Source of the DNA: IIICB1 sp035968095 | Lineage (GTDB): Bacteria > Cyanobacteriota > Cyanobacteriia > Cyanobacteriales > SIO1D9 | Direction: 5' to 3' | Assembly: GCA_035968095.1 (NCBI GenBank) | Contig: JAWQFW010000001.1 | Span: forward strand, 1 to 64,000 | Length of the DNA: 64,000 nt | Shown here: positions 27,984-35,787 of the stretch, piece after piece | Layout: each line of letters begins with the position of its first letter | Position numbering within the stretch: position 1 is the stretch's first letter | Notes under the pieces: generated by a model | The model's database searches: none | What the model was told of the DNA's origin: nothing | The model's input: only the letters and a program-made list of their open reading frames with translations | Made by a program: the position numbers and the translations under genes

Positions 27984-30900
27984 GTCGATCCTCTCTCGCA
28001 GAGGATGAATTAATGGAAATTCCCCAAACTTCCTCTTCGGGCAGAGATTCTTCCCAGTCGATCCTCTCTCGCAGAGGATGAATTAATGGAAATTAGAAAC
28101 TTGCAATGGGGAAATACCTCCTCTAGATCAAGTCGATCCTCTCTCGCAGAGGATGAATTAATGGAAATCGAAACGGGAAAAACCCTNNNNNNNNNNNNNN
28201 NNNNNNNNNNNNNNNNNNNNNNNNNNNNNNNNNNNNNNNNNNNNNNNNNNNNNNNNNNNNNNNNNNNNNNNNNNNNNNNNNNNNNNGTCGATCCTCTCTC
28301 GCAGAGGATGAATTAATGGAAATCGAAACGGGAAAAACCCTGGCAGTCTAGAAGTTTCTAATTGTCGATCCTCTCTCGCAGAGGATGAATTAATGGAAAT
28401 ATTAATAATGTCATCCGGTGTGCCGCCGAATAACGTCGATCCTCTCTCGCAGAGGATGAATTAATGGAAATCTTTCTTTTAAGAGTTGGAGAATAAGCAG
28501 CATAAGGTCGATCCTCTCTCGCAGAGGATGAATTAATGGAAATAATGCACCAACAGAGCCTTGCAGATGCACATTTGTTCGCTTGTCGATCCTCTCTCGC
28601 AGAGGATGAATTAATGGAAATTGAATCGCCTATTGCTAGAAGCTTCATTCAAAAGAGTCGATCCTCTCTCGCAGAGGATGAATTAATGGAAATAAGTTCA
28701 TCCAGCATTAAAACCTTCGGTAATGCTGATTGTCGATCCTCTCTCGCAGAGGATGAATTAATGGAAATCTATCTTTTCCTTGATAAGATAAAAATCTATT
28801 TTGTCGATCCTCTCTCGCAGAGGATGAATTAATGGAAATTGAATATCTCCAATTAAAAGTAGAAGATTTGTTTGTCGATCCTCTCTCGCAGAGGATGAAT
28901 TAATGGAAATTCTTTTTCTTTCTATTGAAAACCCAATTGAAAGGAAACCAGTCGATCCTCTCTCGCAGAGGATGAATTAATGGAAATTCTCAGCATGGTA
29001 AAGCTTAATGATATCTTCATCATGTCGATCCTCTCTCGCAGAGGATGAATTAATGGAAATGCTCCTTGGAGCCATATCGGGAAAATTGTGTGGTCAAGTC
29101 GATCCTCTCTCGCAGAGGATGAATTAATGGAAATCTAATGTATTGGGCGAAGTTGGGGATTTGGCTATGCTTGGCGGTCGATCCTCTCTCGCAGAGGATG
29201 AATTAATGGAAATCTTCGGCAAAACGAATTACAACCCAATTAGAATTCAAGAGTCGATCCTCTCTCGCAGAGGATGAATTAATGGAAATTTTAGCGGCTC
29301 ACCTTCTACTAGGGAAAAGTCATCGGGTCGATCCTCTCTCGCAGAGGATGAATTAATGGAAAATACCGATGTGAGGAATATCGACCCAGCTAGCCAGTAA
29401 GTCGATCCTCTCTCGCAGAGGATGAATTAATGGAAAACTTTGCAAGTATATTTAGGAGGCACACAAAATGTGAGTCGATCCTCTCTCGCAGAGGATGAAT
29501 TAATGGAAAACCGAATAACGCAATATTGCGATGGCGCTTATAAAGAGTCGATCCTCTCTCGCAGAGGATGAATTAATGGAAAAGAAGAAGAAGACGAAGA
29601 GATTGGGCAATTAAAAAGTGTCGATCCTCTCTCGCAGAGGATGAATTAATGGAAAAGTGTCCAGACCTATGTCTGAACATCCAGCGAAAGTCTTCACGTC
29701 GATCCTCTCTCGCAGAGGATGAATTAATGGAAAAACCTGAATTTCGGTTTTATCGCTTCTCTTTTTTCGTGTCGATCCTCTCTCGCAGAGGATGAATTAA
29801 TGGAAAAACAAATCTTGTTAGGGGATACTGAAACTATTTTAGGTCGATCCTCTCTCGCAGAGGATGAATTAATGGAAAATTACAATAATCTGTAATCCCT
29901 ATGAGGTCTATAGGTGCAAGTCGATCCTCTCTCGCAGAGGATGAATTAATGGAAAAAGTTGGTTCTTTCTTCTTCTTTAGTGAAATAAAGTTTGAGGTCG
30001 ATCCTCTCTCGCAGAGGATGAATTAATGGAAACGCGCAGGCTCCCGGATTTCCGGCTGCACAAGGGTCGATCCTCTCTCGCAGAGGATGAATTAATGGAA
30101 ACATATTCATCATCCTCGTCATATTCATCATCCTCGTCGATCCTCTCTCGCAGAGGATGAATTAATGGAAACTTTTAGATTGACACGCAATTTTGTTAAC
30201 ATAAACTACTAAGGTCGATCCTCTCTCGCAGAGGATGAATTAATGGAAACAGCAAGTTATCTGACAAGTCGATTTGCTCCACGTAGTCGATCCTCTCTCG
30301 CAGAGGATGAATTAATGGAAACGCGAAATGGCGACCTTGGAAACAGCTTGGCGAGTCGATCCTCTCTCGCAGAGGATGAATTAATGGAAACACAATATAT
30401 TTACCTTTTAGCTTTTCATACACAAGGTCGATCCTCTCTCGCAGAGGATGAATTAATGGAAACTTACCTGACTTAGGTTCCCAAGACCCAGCTTGCTCTG
30501 GATTGTCGATCCTCTCTCGCAGAGGATGAATTAATGGAAACTAACTTAGCTAGTTTGAAGACTGCTTTTTTGCGATTGTCGATCCTCTCTCGCAGAGGAT
30601 GAATTAATGGAAACCGGAAACCTCTATTTGTATTTAATGCGAAACGGTGAATTCAGTCGATCCTCTCTCGCAGAGGATGAATTAATGGAAACATTGATAA
30701 CCTGGATAATACGCCTGAGCTATTTCTTCAAGTCGATCCTCTCTCGCAGAGGATGAATTAATGGAAACATACAATCTCGATATTTGCTAAAGTTCCAATC
30801 GCAAGTCGATCCTCTCTCGCAGAGGATGAATTAATGGAAACTCTGTATCTTGCACCATCAACTGATCGAGTTTAAATAGAGGTCGATCCTCTCTCGCAGA

Positions 30901-31584
30901 GGATGAATTAATGGAAACCAGCTTCAAGCTCTAGCTTCGCTTCATTGAGTAAGCGATCGTCGATCCTCTCTCGCAGAGGATGAATTAATGGAAACTGCGA
31001 TTGACGGTTAACTGCCCTTGCACGGGCAAGAGTCGATCCTCTCTCGCAGAGGATGAATTAATGGAAACGTTAGGTAAAATTAAGTTAGCCATCTCTTCTC
31101 CTGTCGAGTCGATCCTCTCTCGCAGAGGATGAATTAATGGAAACGACTAATCCTCTCCTCGTAATGCCCTTCTGATATTTTTGTCGATCCTCTCTCGCAG
31201 AGGATGAATTAATGGAAACTTCTTGCGGTGATTCCCTATCAGACAAATAAGAAAGTATGGTCGATCCTCTCTCGCAGAGGATGAATTAATGGAAACGCGA
31301 GATTGCGGTAACCGCGTGGAAAAACCTGTGGAGTCGATCCTCTCTCGCAGAGGATGAATTAATGGAAACCAGTGTATCTTGTCCTCAACAAAGTAGCAAG
31401 GGATAAGTGTCGATCCTCTCTCGCAGAGGATGAATTAATGGAAACCTGCTAATACCTCACGAACTACGACTCACCGGGTCGATCCTCTCTCGCAGAGGAT
31501 GAATTAATGGAAACTTATTCACTAAGGTTTGGCATAATTTTCTCAAGGGTCGATCCTCTCTCGCAGAGGATGAATTAATTGATA
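27984..31584 (+). CRISPR. CRISPR array 2 (type III-B): 48 repeats of 36-37 bp seen, one scaffold gap
   Basis: Repeats begin GTCGATCCTC, contain the hairpin arms ATCCTCT/AGAGGAT and end TTAATGGAAA plus one variable base. I count 48 starts from 27984 to 31549, with spacers mostly 34-42 bp. The 37th base is T in the first 17 repeats (27984-29289), A in the next nine (29327-29956) and C in the rest. The last repeat (31549-31584) is degenerate at its 3' end (TTGATA). Reading plus, the 8-nt handle resembles the AUUGAAAC type. A 100-N gap follows repeat 3. Confidence 0.97.
28187..28286. other. Scaffold gap of 100 N inside array 2
   Basis: Exactly 100 N. The 55 bases before the gap (28132-28186: a repeat plus CGAAACGGGAAAAACCCT) are repeated exactly after it (28287-28341). 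The contig ends therefore probably overlap. The true gap may be zero, or it may hide lost repeat-spacer units. Confidence 0.95.
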
Positions 31585-31592
31585 ACAAAAAC

Positions 31593-31632
31593 GTGAAGCG
31601 CGATCGCCACTTTTGACCCGATCGCGCTTCAC
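31593..31632 (-). terminator. Strong hairpin terminator between array 2 and a small gene
   Basis: The arms GTGAAGCGCGATCG (31593-31606) and CGATCGCGCTTCAC (31619-31632) are perfect 14-bp complements with a 12-base loop. On the minus strand the hairpin is followed by CGTTTTTG, a short T tract, so it should end the small minus-strand gene at 31635. It also separates that gene from the array. Confidence 0.75.
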
Positions 31633-31634
31633 TC

Positions 31635-31769
31635 TTAGTCAGGACAATGATACTCGCTACCCTCTTTATCTACGCAGACTAAAGCAGCAGAAGCGTTTGT
31701 AGCGATGATTTGCGGTGCAAAACCTAGCATCAGGATAACTACGAAAACTGTAGCAGTAATCTTTTTCAT
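31635..31769 (-). CDS. Small secreted protein of 44 residues
   Basis: The frame encodes MKKITATVFVVILMLGF, then APQIIATNASA and a tail ALVCVDKEGSEYHCPD. It is a lysine start, a hydrophobic core and an ASA/AL cleavage-like site, so a Sec signal peptide is likely. The mature part would be about 16 residues with two cysteines that could pair. GGGAGAAAAG stands before the ATG, and a strong hairpin follows the stop. No family is recognised. Confidence 0.55.
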   Translation of the reverse strand: MKKITATVFVVILMLGFAPQIIATNASAALVCVDKEGSEYHCPD

Positions 31770-32098
31770 GGTTGCTTTTCTCCCGGTACGAACCAAAAAA
31801 CACGCCCAGAAGCAACTTTCCTTAGCTACTCAATCCCGCAATAATCATCTAATTACGCTCTCTTTTGTCCCTTCATTAACCACTTTAAAACCCATCTTCC
31901 TAATCAACAATAGTTTTGATGCGAATGACGAAAACTTAGTTTCTCATCTCAAATTTACTTCCCGAAAAAAGAAAATTGCCCCCGATCTTTTCCCAAAAAA
32001 AAGTAGACAAAACTATTTTGATGAGTTATGCTAAATGCAGGTGGAAAAACCAAGTAATCCCAAGAATATTTGTGGCAAGTTGCTTGGAGATAACCACC

Positions 32099-32263
32099 AT
32101 GAAAAAGCTAATCAACATTGCAGTAGTAGCGTTAATCGCTTTCGCACCAATACTCATCCCTCATCAGGCTACTGGATACTTGTCGGGATTTCTGGCAATG
32201 GCGGTAAGATTAGGCGATGATTGCGCGATGCAACGTTTAGAGAAAAAGCTAGAGCAAAAATAG
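32099..32263 (+). CDS. Small hydrophobic or secreted protein of 54 residues
   Basis: MKKLINIAVVALIAFAP begins the protein, followed by a short polar and charged tail (DDCAMQRLEKKLEQK). GGAGA lies 8 bp before the ATG and a terminator hairpin follows at 32274-32303. The frame can be extended upstream to 31976, but the local ribosome site and signal-like N-terminus favour the inner start. Its MKK-I/L-hydrophobic-FAP start resembles the divergent small gene at 31635. Function unknown. Confidence 0.5.
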   Translation: MKKLINIAVVALIAFAPILIPHQATGYLSGFLAMAVRLGDDCAMQRLEKKLEQK

Positions 32264-32273
32264 CTCGACCACT

Positions 32274-32303
32274 AGCTCGGTTTCTCCAATAACCGGGCTT
32301 TTT
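32274..32303 (+). terminator. Rho-independent terminator
   Basis: AGCTCGGTT (32274-32282) and AACCGGGCT (32291-32299) pair with one G-U and are followed by a T run to 32303. It lies 10 bp after the small gene stop. Confidence 0.7.
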
Positions 32304-32395
32304 AATGTCAAAAATAAGGTAGAGACGCAGCGAACCACGTCCCTACCTAAAATAGCCGTACTCTAATTGAGTGAAGCTATTTTTAAGTTGCAGTT

Positions 32396-32430
32396 GTTTC
32401 CATTAGTTCAACTTCCGAGGAAGTCATAAA
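32396..32430 (-). repeat. Orphan degenerate CRISPR repeat
   Basis: The 35 bases from GTTTCCATTAGTTCAACTTC to CATAAA match the repeat of arrays 3 and 4 with a few differences (G for A in ATTAATT, G for A in CCGAAG, altered last bases). There is no partner within a spacer's length. It is probably a relic of a lost array. Confidence 0.7.
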
Positions 32431-32490
32431 ACCAATAACTGCTATCGGTTTCTAGATATTAGAATAGCCAACTTAACTACGGAAAAGACA

Positions 32491-32576
32491 GGTCAAAATG
32501 ACCTTGACTCATACCCAAATCTCAACTAAGCTGACACGCATTTAATTTAGGTATGAGTAGCGACCAAGATGGTCGC
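32491..32576. other. Cluster of three hairpins, possible structured RNA
   Basis: GGTCA/TGACC (32491-32503), TCATACCCAAAT/ATTTAGGTATGA (32509-32520 and 32545-32556, one G-U) and GCGACC/GGTCGC (32560-32576) follow each other closely. A further hairpin AGCCCGC/GCGGGCT lies at 32662-32679. The neighbourhood from 32304 to 32711 has no supported gene. Confidence 0.35.
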
Positions 32577-32711
32577 ACTACAACTATTTTGCAATTACTG
32601 ATATTTTGGTTTAAATGCCGAATATCTTGTCTGTAAGCCTCATGACTCAAACCAAAAACCTAGCCCGCGCAGGCGGGCTTTGTCCGTATAGCCGCGCCTT
32701 TAGGCGTTCGG

Positions 32712-33002
32712 CTACTCACAAACTTTTTTCCAAAGAGGAACAGGAATTTCCTCATAATGTTCCAACAAAAAATCCATCATCGCTAAATGACGCAAATCAT
32801 TCGGAGTTGGACGACGATAATAACGACCCCGCTTAAACCAACCTCTAACGGTAGAATAAGAACGCTGACAAATTTCTGCCATTTGCTCGTAAGTTACATT
32901 CCATTTCAGATAAAATTGTTGTGGTGTCATTCCTAATTGACAATGGCTGTAAAGTGAAATTAAATGCAATTCTCTTGCTTGTAAACTACGAGGTTTATTC
33001 AT
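32712..33002 (-). CDS. Small helix-turn-helix protein
   Basis: A 96-residue protein starting MNKPRSLQARELHLISLY. The central WNVTYEQMAEICQRSYSTVRGWFKRG looks like a helix-turn-helix DNA-binding unit of the transposase-like type. Its ATG overlaps the stop of the upstream gene, so the two are translated together. It is a probable regulator of its own operon. Partner and target are unknown. Confidence 0.6.
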   Translation of the reverse strand: MNKPRSLQARELHLISLYSHCQLGMTPQQFYLKWNVTYEQMAEICQRSYSTVRGWFKRGRYYRRPTPNDLRHLAMMDFLLEHYEEIPVPLWKKVCE

Positions 33003-33531
33003 CCTCAAACTTCTCCAAATCCGTTTCCCAAGCTGTATCAACAACGCACCAACGGGCTGAAGAAGAATCGGGGTCTAGAAGTAGTAAATAACACCATTTC
33101 CAGTTAGCAGATTCCGGTGCGTAGCCGTAATAACGACCGATAACAACTCCCCAATCAGTTAACTCTGGTTCATCGATTGGTAGCCAACTAACCACCGAAC
33201 CAAAGGGGAAACGAGGAGTAGTTGCATCGAGAAAAAATGCCGGGGAATCGACGGGAATGGGTAACATTCGACTGCGGACTAAAGAGTCGGCAATTACGGC
33301 AGATTCACCTTGACGAATTCCATGCAAGTAAGTCGAAATAACCTCAAAATTAAGATTATTTATTAGTTGTTTAATTAACAACGCCGCCAGATTTTCTAAT
33401 TCCTCTGAAATCAAATTACTCTCGTTTATTTGAGCAAGTTTTTCCAGTAACTCAAGCACCGCAAAATCTTTCAGTGCTTTTTGATAACCGGGTGGTTCTA
33501 AGCGTAAAAAATCTCTTTGGTAGTTGACCAT
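32995..33531 (-). CDS. Hypothetical protein paired with an HTH protein
   Basis: A 178-residue soluble, acidic protein (LEPPGYQKALKDFAVLELLEKLAQ at the N-terminal part; FPFGSVVSWLPIDEPELTDWGVVIGRYYGY in the middle). The C-terminal half is rich in tryptophan and aromatic residues and could be a small beta-barrel. I do not recognise the family. Its last codons overlap the HTH gene start by 8 bp. The pair lies beside a RelE-like gene and cas2, so it may be part of an accessory unit. Confidence 0.55.
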   Translation of the reverse strand: MVNYQRDFLRLEPPGYQKALKDFAVLELLEKLAQINESNLISEELENLAALLIKQLINNLNFEVISTYLHGIRQGESAVIADSLVRSRMLPIPVDSPAFFLDATTPRFPFGSVVSWLPIDEPELTDWGVVIGRYYGYAPESANWKWCYLLLLDPDSSSARWCVVDTAWETDLEKFEDE

Positions 33532-33553
33532 TTTTTGTTTCCTTTACTAACTA

Positions 33554-33823
33554 TTAATGAGAGTCGATATTGATGACTACAATTGTTCGATTTGTGGTAT
33601 AATGCCAGTAAAAACGTTTCGACATTGAAGCTGAAGAACTCCAAAGATTTTCACCTTTTTTTCGATGGCGATGAGTCCTTAAACTGCGGTAGCTAGCACC
33701 TTCTTGACAGAAAAGAGCAAAAGCTTTCTGGTACTGACGACGAGTGGATACAGGTAAAGAATTAAGTTGTTTTTCAGCTTTTTTGGTGAGAATTAAGCTG
33801 AATTTTGGTGAGACATTTGGCAT
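33554..33823 (-). CDS. RelE/ParE-like toxin homologue
   Basis: An 89-residue basic protein. LTKKAEKQLNSLPVSTRRQYQKAF and LRTHRHRKK followed by SMSKRFYWHYTTNRTIVVINIDSH fit the RelE/ParE fold (basic helix, then sheet with aromatic and His residues near the end). No antitoxin gene is visible upstream within 120 bp. The downstream 178-residue protein is not antitoxin-like. It may be an orphan, or the HTH protein two genes down may serve as the partner. Confidence 0.6.
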   Translation of the reverse strand: MPNVSPKFSLILTKKAEKQLNSLPVSTRRQYQKAFALFCQEGASYRSLRTHRHRKKGENLWSSSASMSKRFYWHYTTNRTIVVINIDSH

Positions 33824-33943
33824 CTCCTTGAGCGATTTTTAGACTCTGCCAATTACGATTGACAATTAATTGAGTAATTCAATCTGTGTCGGAATAATTT
33901 ACTTATTTTGCTTCTAGATTGAATTACATTTTGGGATAAATTT

Positions 33944-34222
33944 TCAAACAATTAACACTTGCTCATCGACAACAAACTTAGGTTGAATTCCCAGAATTGC
34001 TACTTTATTTCGGCAGTGGGCGGAGAGAGGATAAAATCGGAGTTGGTCTGTTTCAGAATCGAGCATTTTGTCTAGCTTTTGTTGCAAGTTTTCGTATTGT
34101 TTTTCGTTCAAGACTGCTTCAAAAACTGACTTTTGGACTCGCAAACCGTAAGCTTGCAAAAGTTTCGCTACTCTTTGGCGGCGGCTATCTTCTACAATGT
34201 CATAACAAATTAGGTAAAACAT
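33944..34222 (-). CDS. cas2: Cas2, adaptation subunit
   Basis: A 92-residue ferredoxin-fold protein with the Cas2 start MFYLICYDIVEDSRRQRVAKLL, in which Asp8 is in the usual metal-binding place, and VQKSVFEA. The C-terminus DEQVLIV forms the strand that meets Cas1. It lies 120 bp downstream of cas1 copy A, and it is the only cas2 in the window although three cas1 genes are present. Confidence 0.95.
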   Translation of the reverse strand: MFYLICYDIVEDSRRQRVAKLLQAYGLRVQKSVFEAVLNEKQYENLQQKLDKMLDSETDQLRFYPLSAHCRNKVAILGIQPKFVVDEQVLIV

Positions 34223-34255
34223 CAGCTTTGACTAAGGTTTTAGGTGGGGAATTCT

Positions 34256-34274
34256 CCCCCTTTAATAAGGGGGG
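34256..34274. repeat. Short hairpin repeat between cas1 and cas2
   Basis: CCCCCTT, TAAT, then AAGGGGG pair exactly. It is a type of small GC-armed hairpin often dispersed in cyanobacterial genomes. It may attenuate cas2 expression relative to cas1. Confidence 0.5.
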
Positions 34275-34342
34275 TCTAATTTTGTTGTTTGGGAGATTCT
34301 TCGCTCAGAATGACATGGTTGGCTGAGAATTATCGGACAAAA

Positions 34343-35416
34343 TTAGGAAAACGAAACAAAACGACGTTGTTTGATAGTTTGCTTAACGGGGAATAATGCC
34401 AAAGGTTTATTCGCTTTCCAGGTAACGAATAAAGGTTGGTAGAAATCGATTTTTCCTAACAAATAATCCACGTAAGCTTGTACTTGCCATTGTAAGCAAC
34501 GACGATAGGTCATTTGTCCGGCTAAATAATGATTGATTTGTGCGGTTAGTTTGGCTTCCCAGTGGTAAATAAATTTTTCTAGGGCTGCGGGAGAAAGTAA
34601 GTAGTTACCTAAGTCGTCGGGAGGAAGAAAGTCGTCGCAGGTGAGAAGCTGGGAGTTGACTAAATCAATTACTAAATCTTCGACAATGGGGGTGCGAAAT
34701 TGCTCCATTAAGTCGCAAACTAAGGGTGTATGATTGATGCAGTTGAGATGGAAGTGTCCCCAGTGAGGGTTTAATCCGACTTCGCGGATGAAGGTGAATA
34801 AGTTTTGACTTAGAAGTGCGTAACCGAGGTTGAGTAAGGTGTTGATGTGGTCTAGGGGTGGTGTTTCCTGGCGTTGCTGAAATTGGAAGGCTTCGGGTAG
34901 TAGGGAACCGAGGGCGGGATAATATGAGTTGTTGGCTTTGTTGTGGTAAAACCAAAGGGCTTTGTGGCTGTTGATGCTGGGTAAATGTTCGAGTAGCAAG
35001 GCGAGGGTTTTGATGGCTTCGGTGGCTTGTTGAGTTGAGTGGGAGTGGTTTAAACGCCGCAAGAGTGTGCGTTTGTTATGGAGTTTGGCGCGAATTAAGG
35101 TTTCTGCAAGGAGGTGGCTAAAGGTTTGGTTACGCCATTGTTTTTTTTGTTGGATTAAGGTTTTGCTGAGTGATGGTTGGAAGTCGTTGAGGTGGACGAG
35201 AAGATATCCTTGTTGGCTGATATATAAGATGGGTTTTTGTTCGCTGAGGGCTATTCGGGTGGCTTGGGGAGAGATTTTGTTGGGGCTGAAGATAATGATT
35301 TGGCTGACTTGGTGGATGGGTATTTCTGCTTGGAGTTGGTTTTGTTGGTGAATTTGGAAGTATTTGTCGCTGACGTTGAGTGTGGTGTTGGGTTTGGTTA
35401 TGTAGAGGGTGGACAT
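34343..35416 (-). CDS. cas1: Cas1 integrase, copy A
   Basis: A 357-residue Cas1. The catalytic residues lie in GSLLPEAF (Glu), GHFHLNCINHTPLVCDLMEQFR (His and Asp/Glu). The N-terminal beta domain (STLYITKPNTTLNVS) has the family form. It differs clearly from the two other copies: there is no RPNHPAL phrase and it has C-terminal extra residues (KPLALFPVKQTIKQRRF). It reads toward cas2 and follows array 3 by about 370 bp. Confidence 0.93.
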   Translation of the reverse strand: MSTLYITKPNTTLNVSDKYFQIHQQNQLQAEIPIHQVSQIIIFSPNKISPQATRIALSEQKPILYISQQGYLLVHLNDFQPSLSKTLIQQKKQWRNQTFSHLLAETLIRAKLHNKRTLLRRLNHSHSTQQATEAIKTLALLLEHLPSINSHKALWFYHNKANNSYYPALGSLLPEAFQFQQRQETPPLDHINTLLNLGYALLSQNLFTFIREVGLNPHWGHFHLNCINHTPLVCDLMEQFRTPIVEDLVIDLVNSQLLTCDDFLPPDDLGNYLLSPAALEKFIYHWEAKLTAQINHYLAGQMTYRRCLQWQVQAYVDYLLGKIDFYQPLFVTWKANKPLALFPVKQTIKQRRFVSFS

Positions 35417-35787
35417 GGTTTGTTGTTGATTTGTGTTCTGTTTCTATGATGTGGGGGGGGATCTGAGTTCTTGTTTGCGTTTGTGTCGTGTTTGTATGAG
35501 TTGGTATCTGAGTTGGGAATTTTAGGGTTTTTGGGGAAAATTTTGCGAGTTGGTGAGAGGTGACGAGTGGGGTTTTATAGCAGTAAACAGTGAACAGTAA
35601 ACAGTGATGAGAGCCTATGCTAGCAAGGTTTTCCGAAAATGAGGATGTCCTAACTAATTCGTTCTCTGCTATAACGAGTTTCGGTGAGGTGTTTCGTTAA
35701 AGGTTGGTGGTGTTTGTTGTGAGTATTGAATTAAAAAGCTACAAAAATCTTGGTGACTTTTGTAGCTTTTTTTAGATTTTAATCCAC
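35417..35787 (-). promoter_or_regulatory. Conserved region between array 3 and cas1 A, with terminator
   Basis: No gene is seen. The stretch TGTATGAGTTGGTATCTGAG (near 35494) and the following TTGGGAATTTT recur, slightly changed, upstream of RT-cas1 near 45731, so a common promoter region is likely. AAAAGCTACAAAA (35734-35746) and TTTTGTAGCTTTT (35758-35770) form a perfect 13-bp hairpin flanked by T and A runs. It works in both directions and would end array 3 transcripts. Confidence 0.65.

Noticed and set aside
27984..31584. Open frames of 60-100 codons within array 2
   Set aside because: They are translations of CRISPR repeats (SRSSLAEDELMEI and FPLIHPLRERI phrases).
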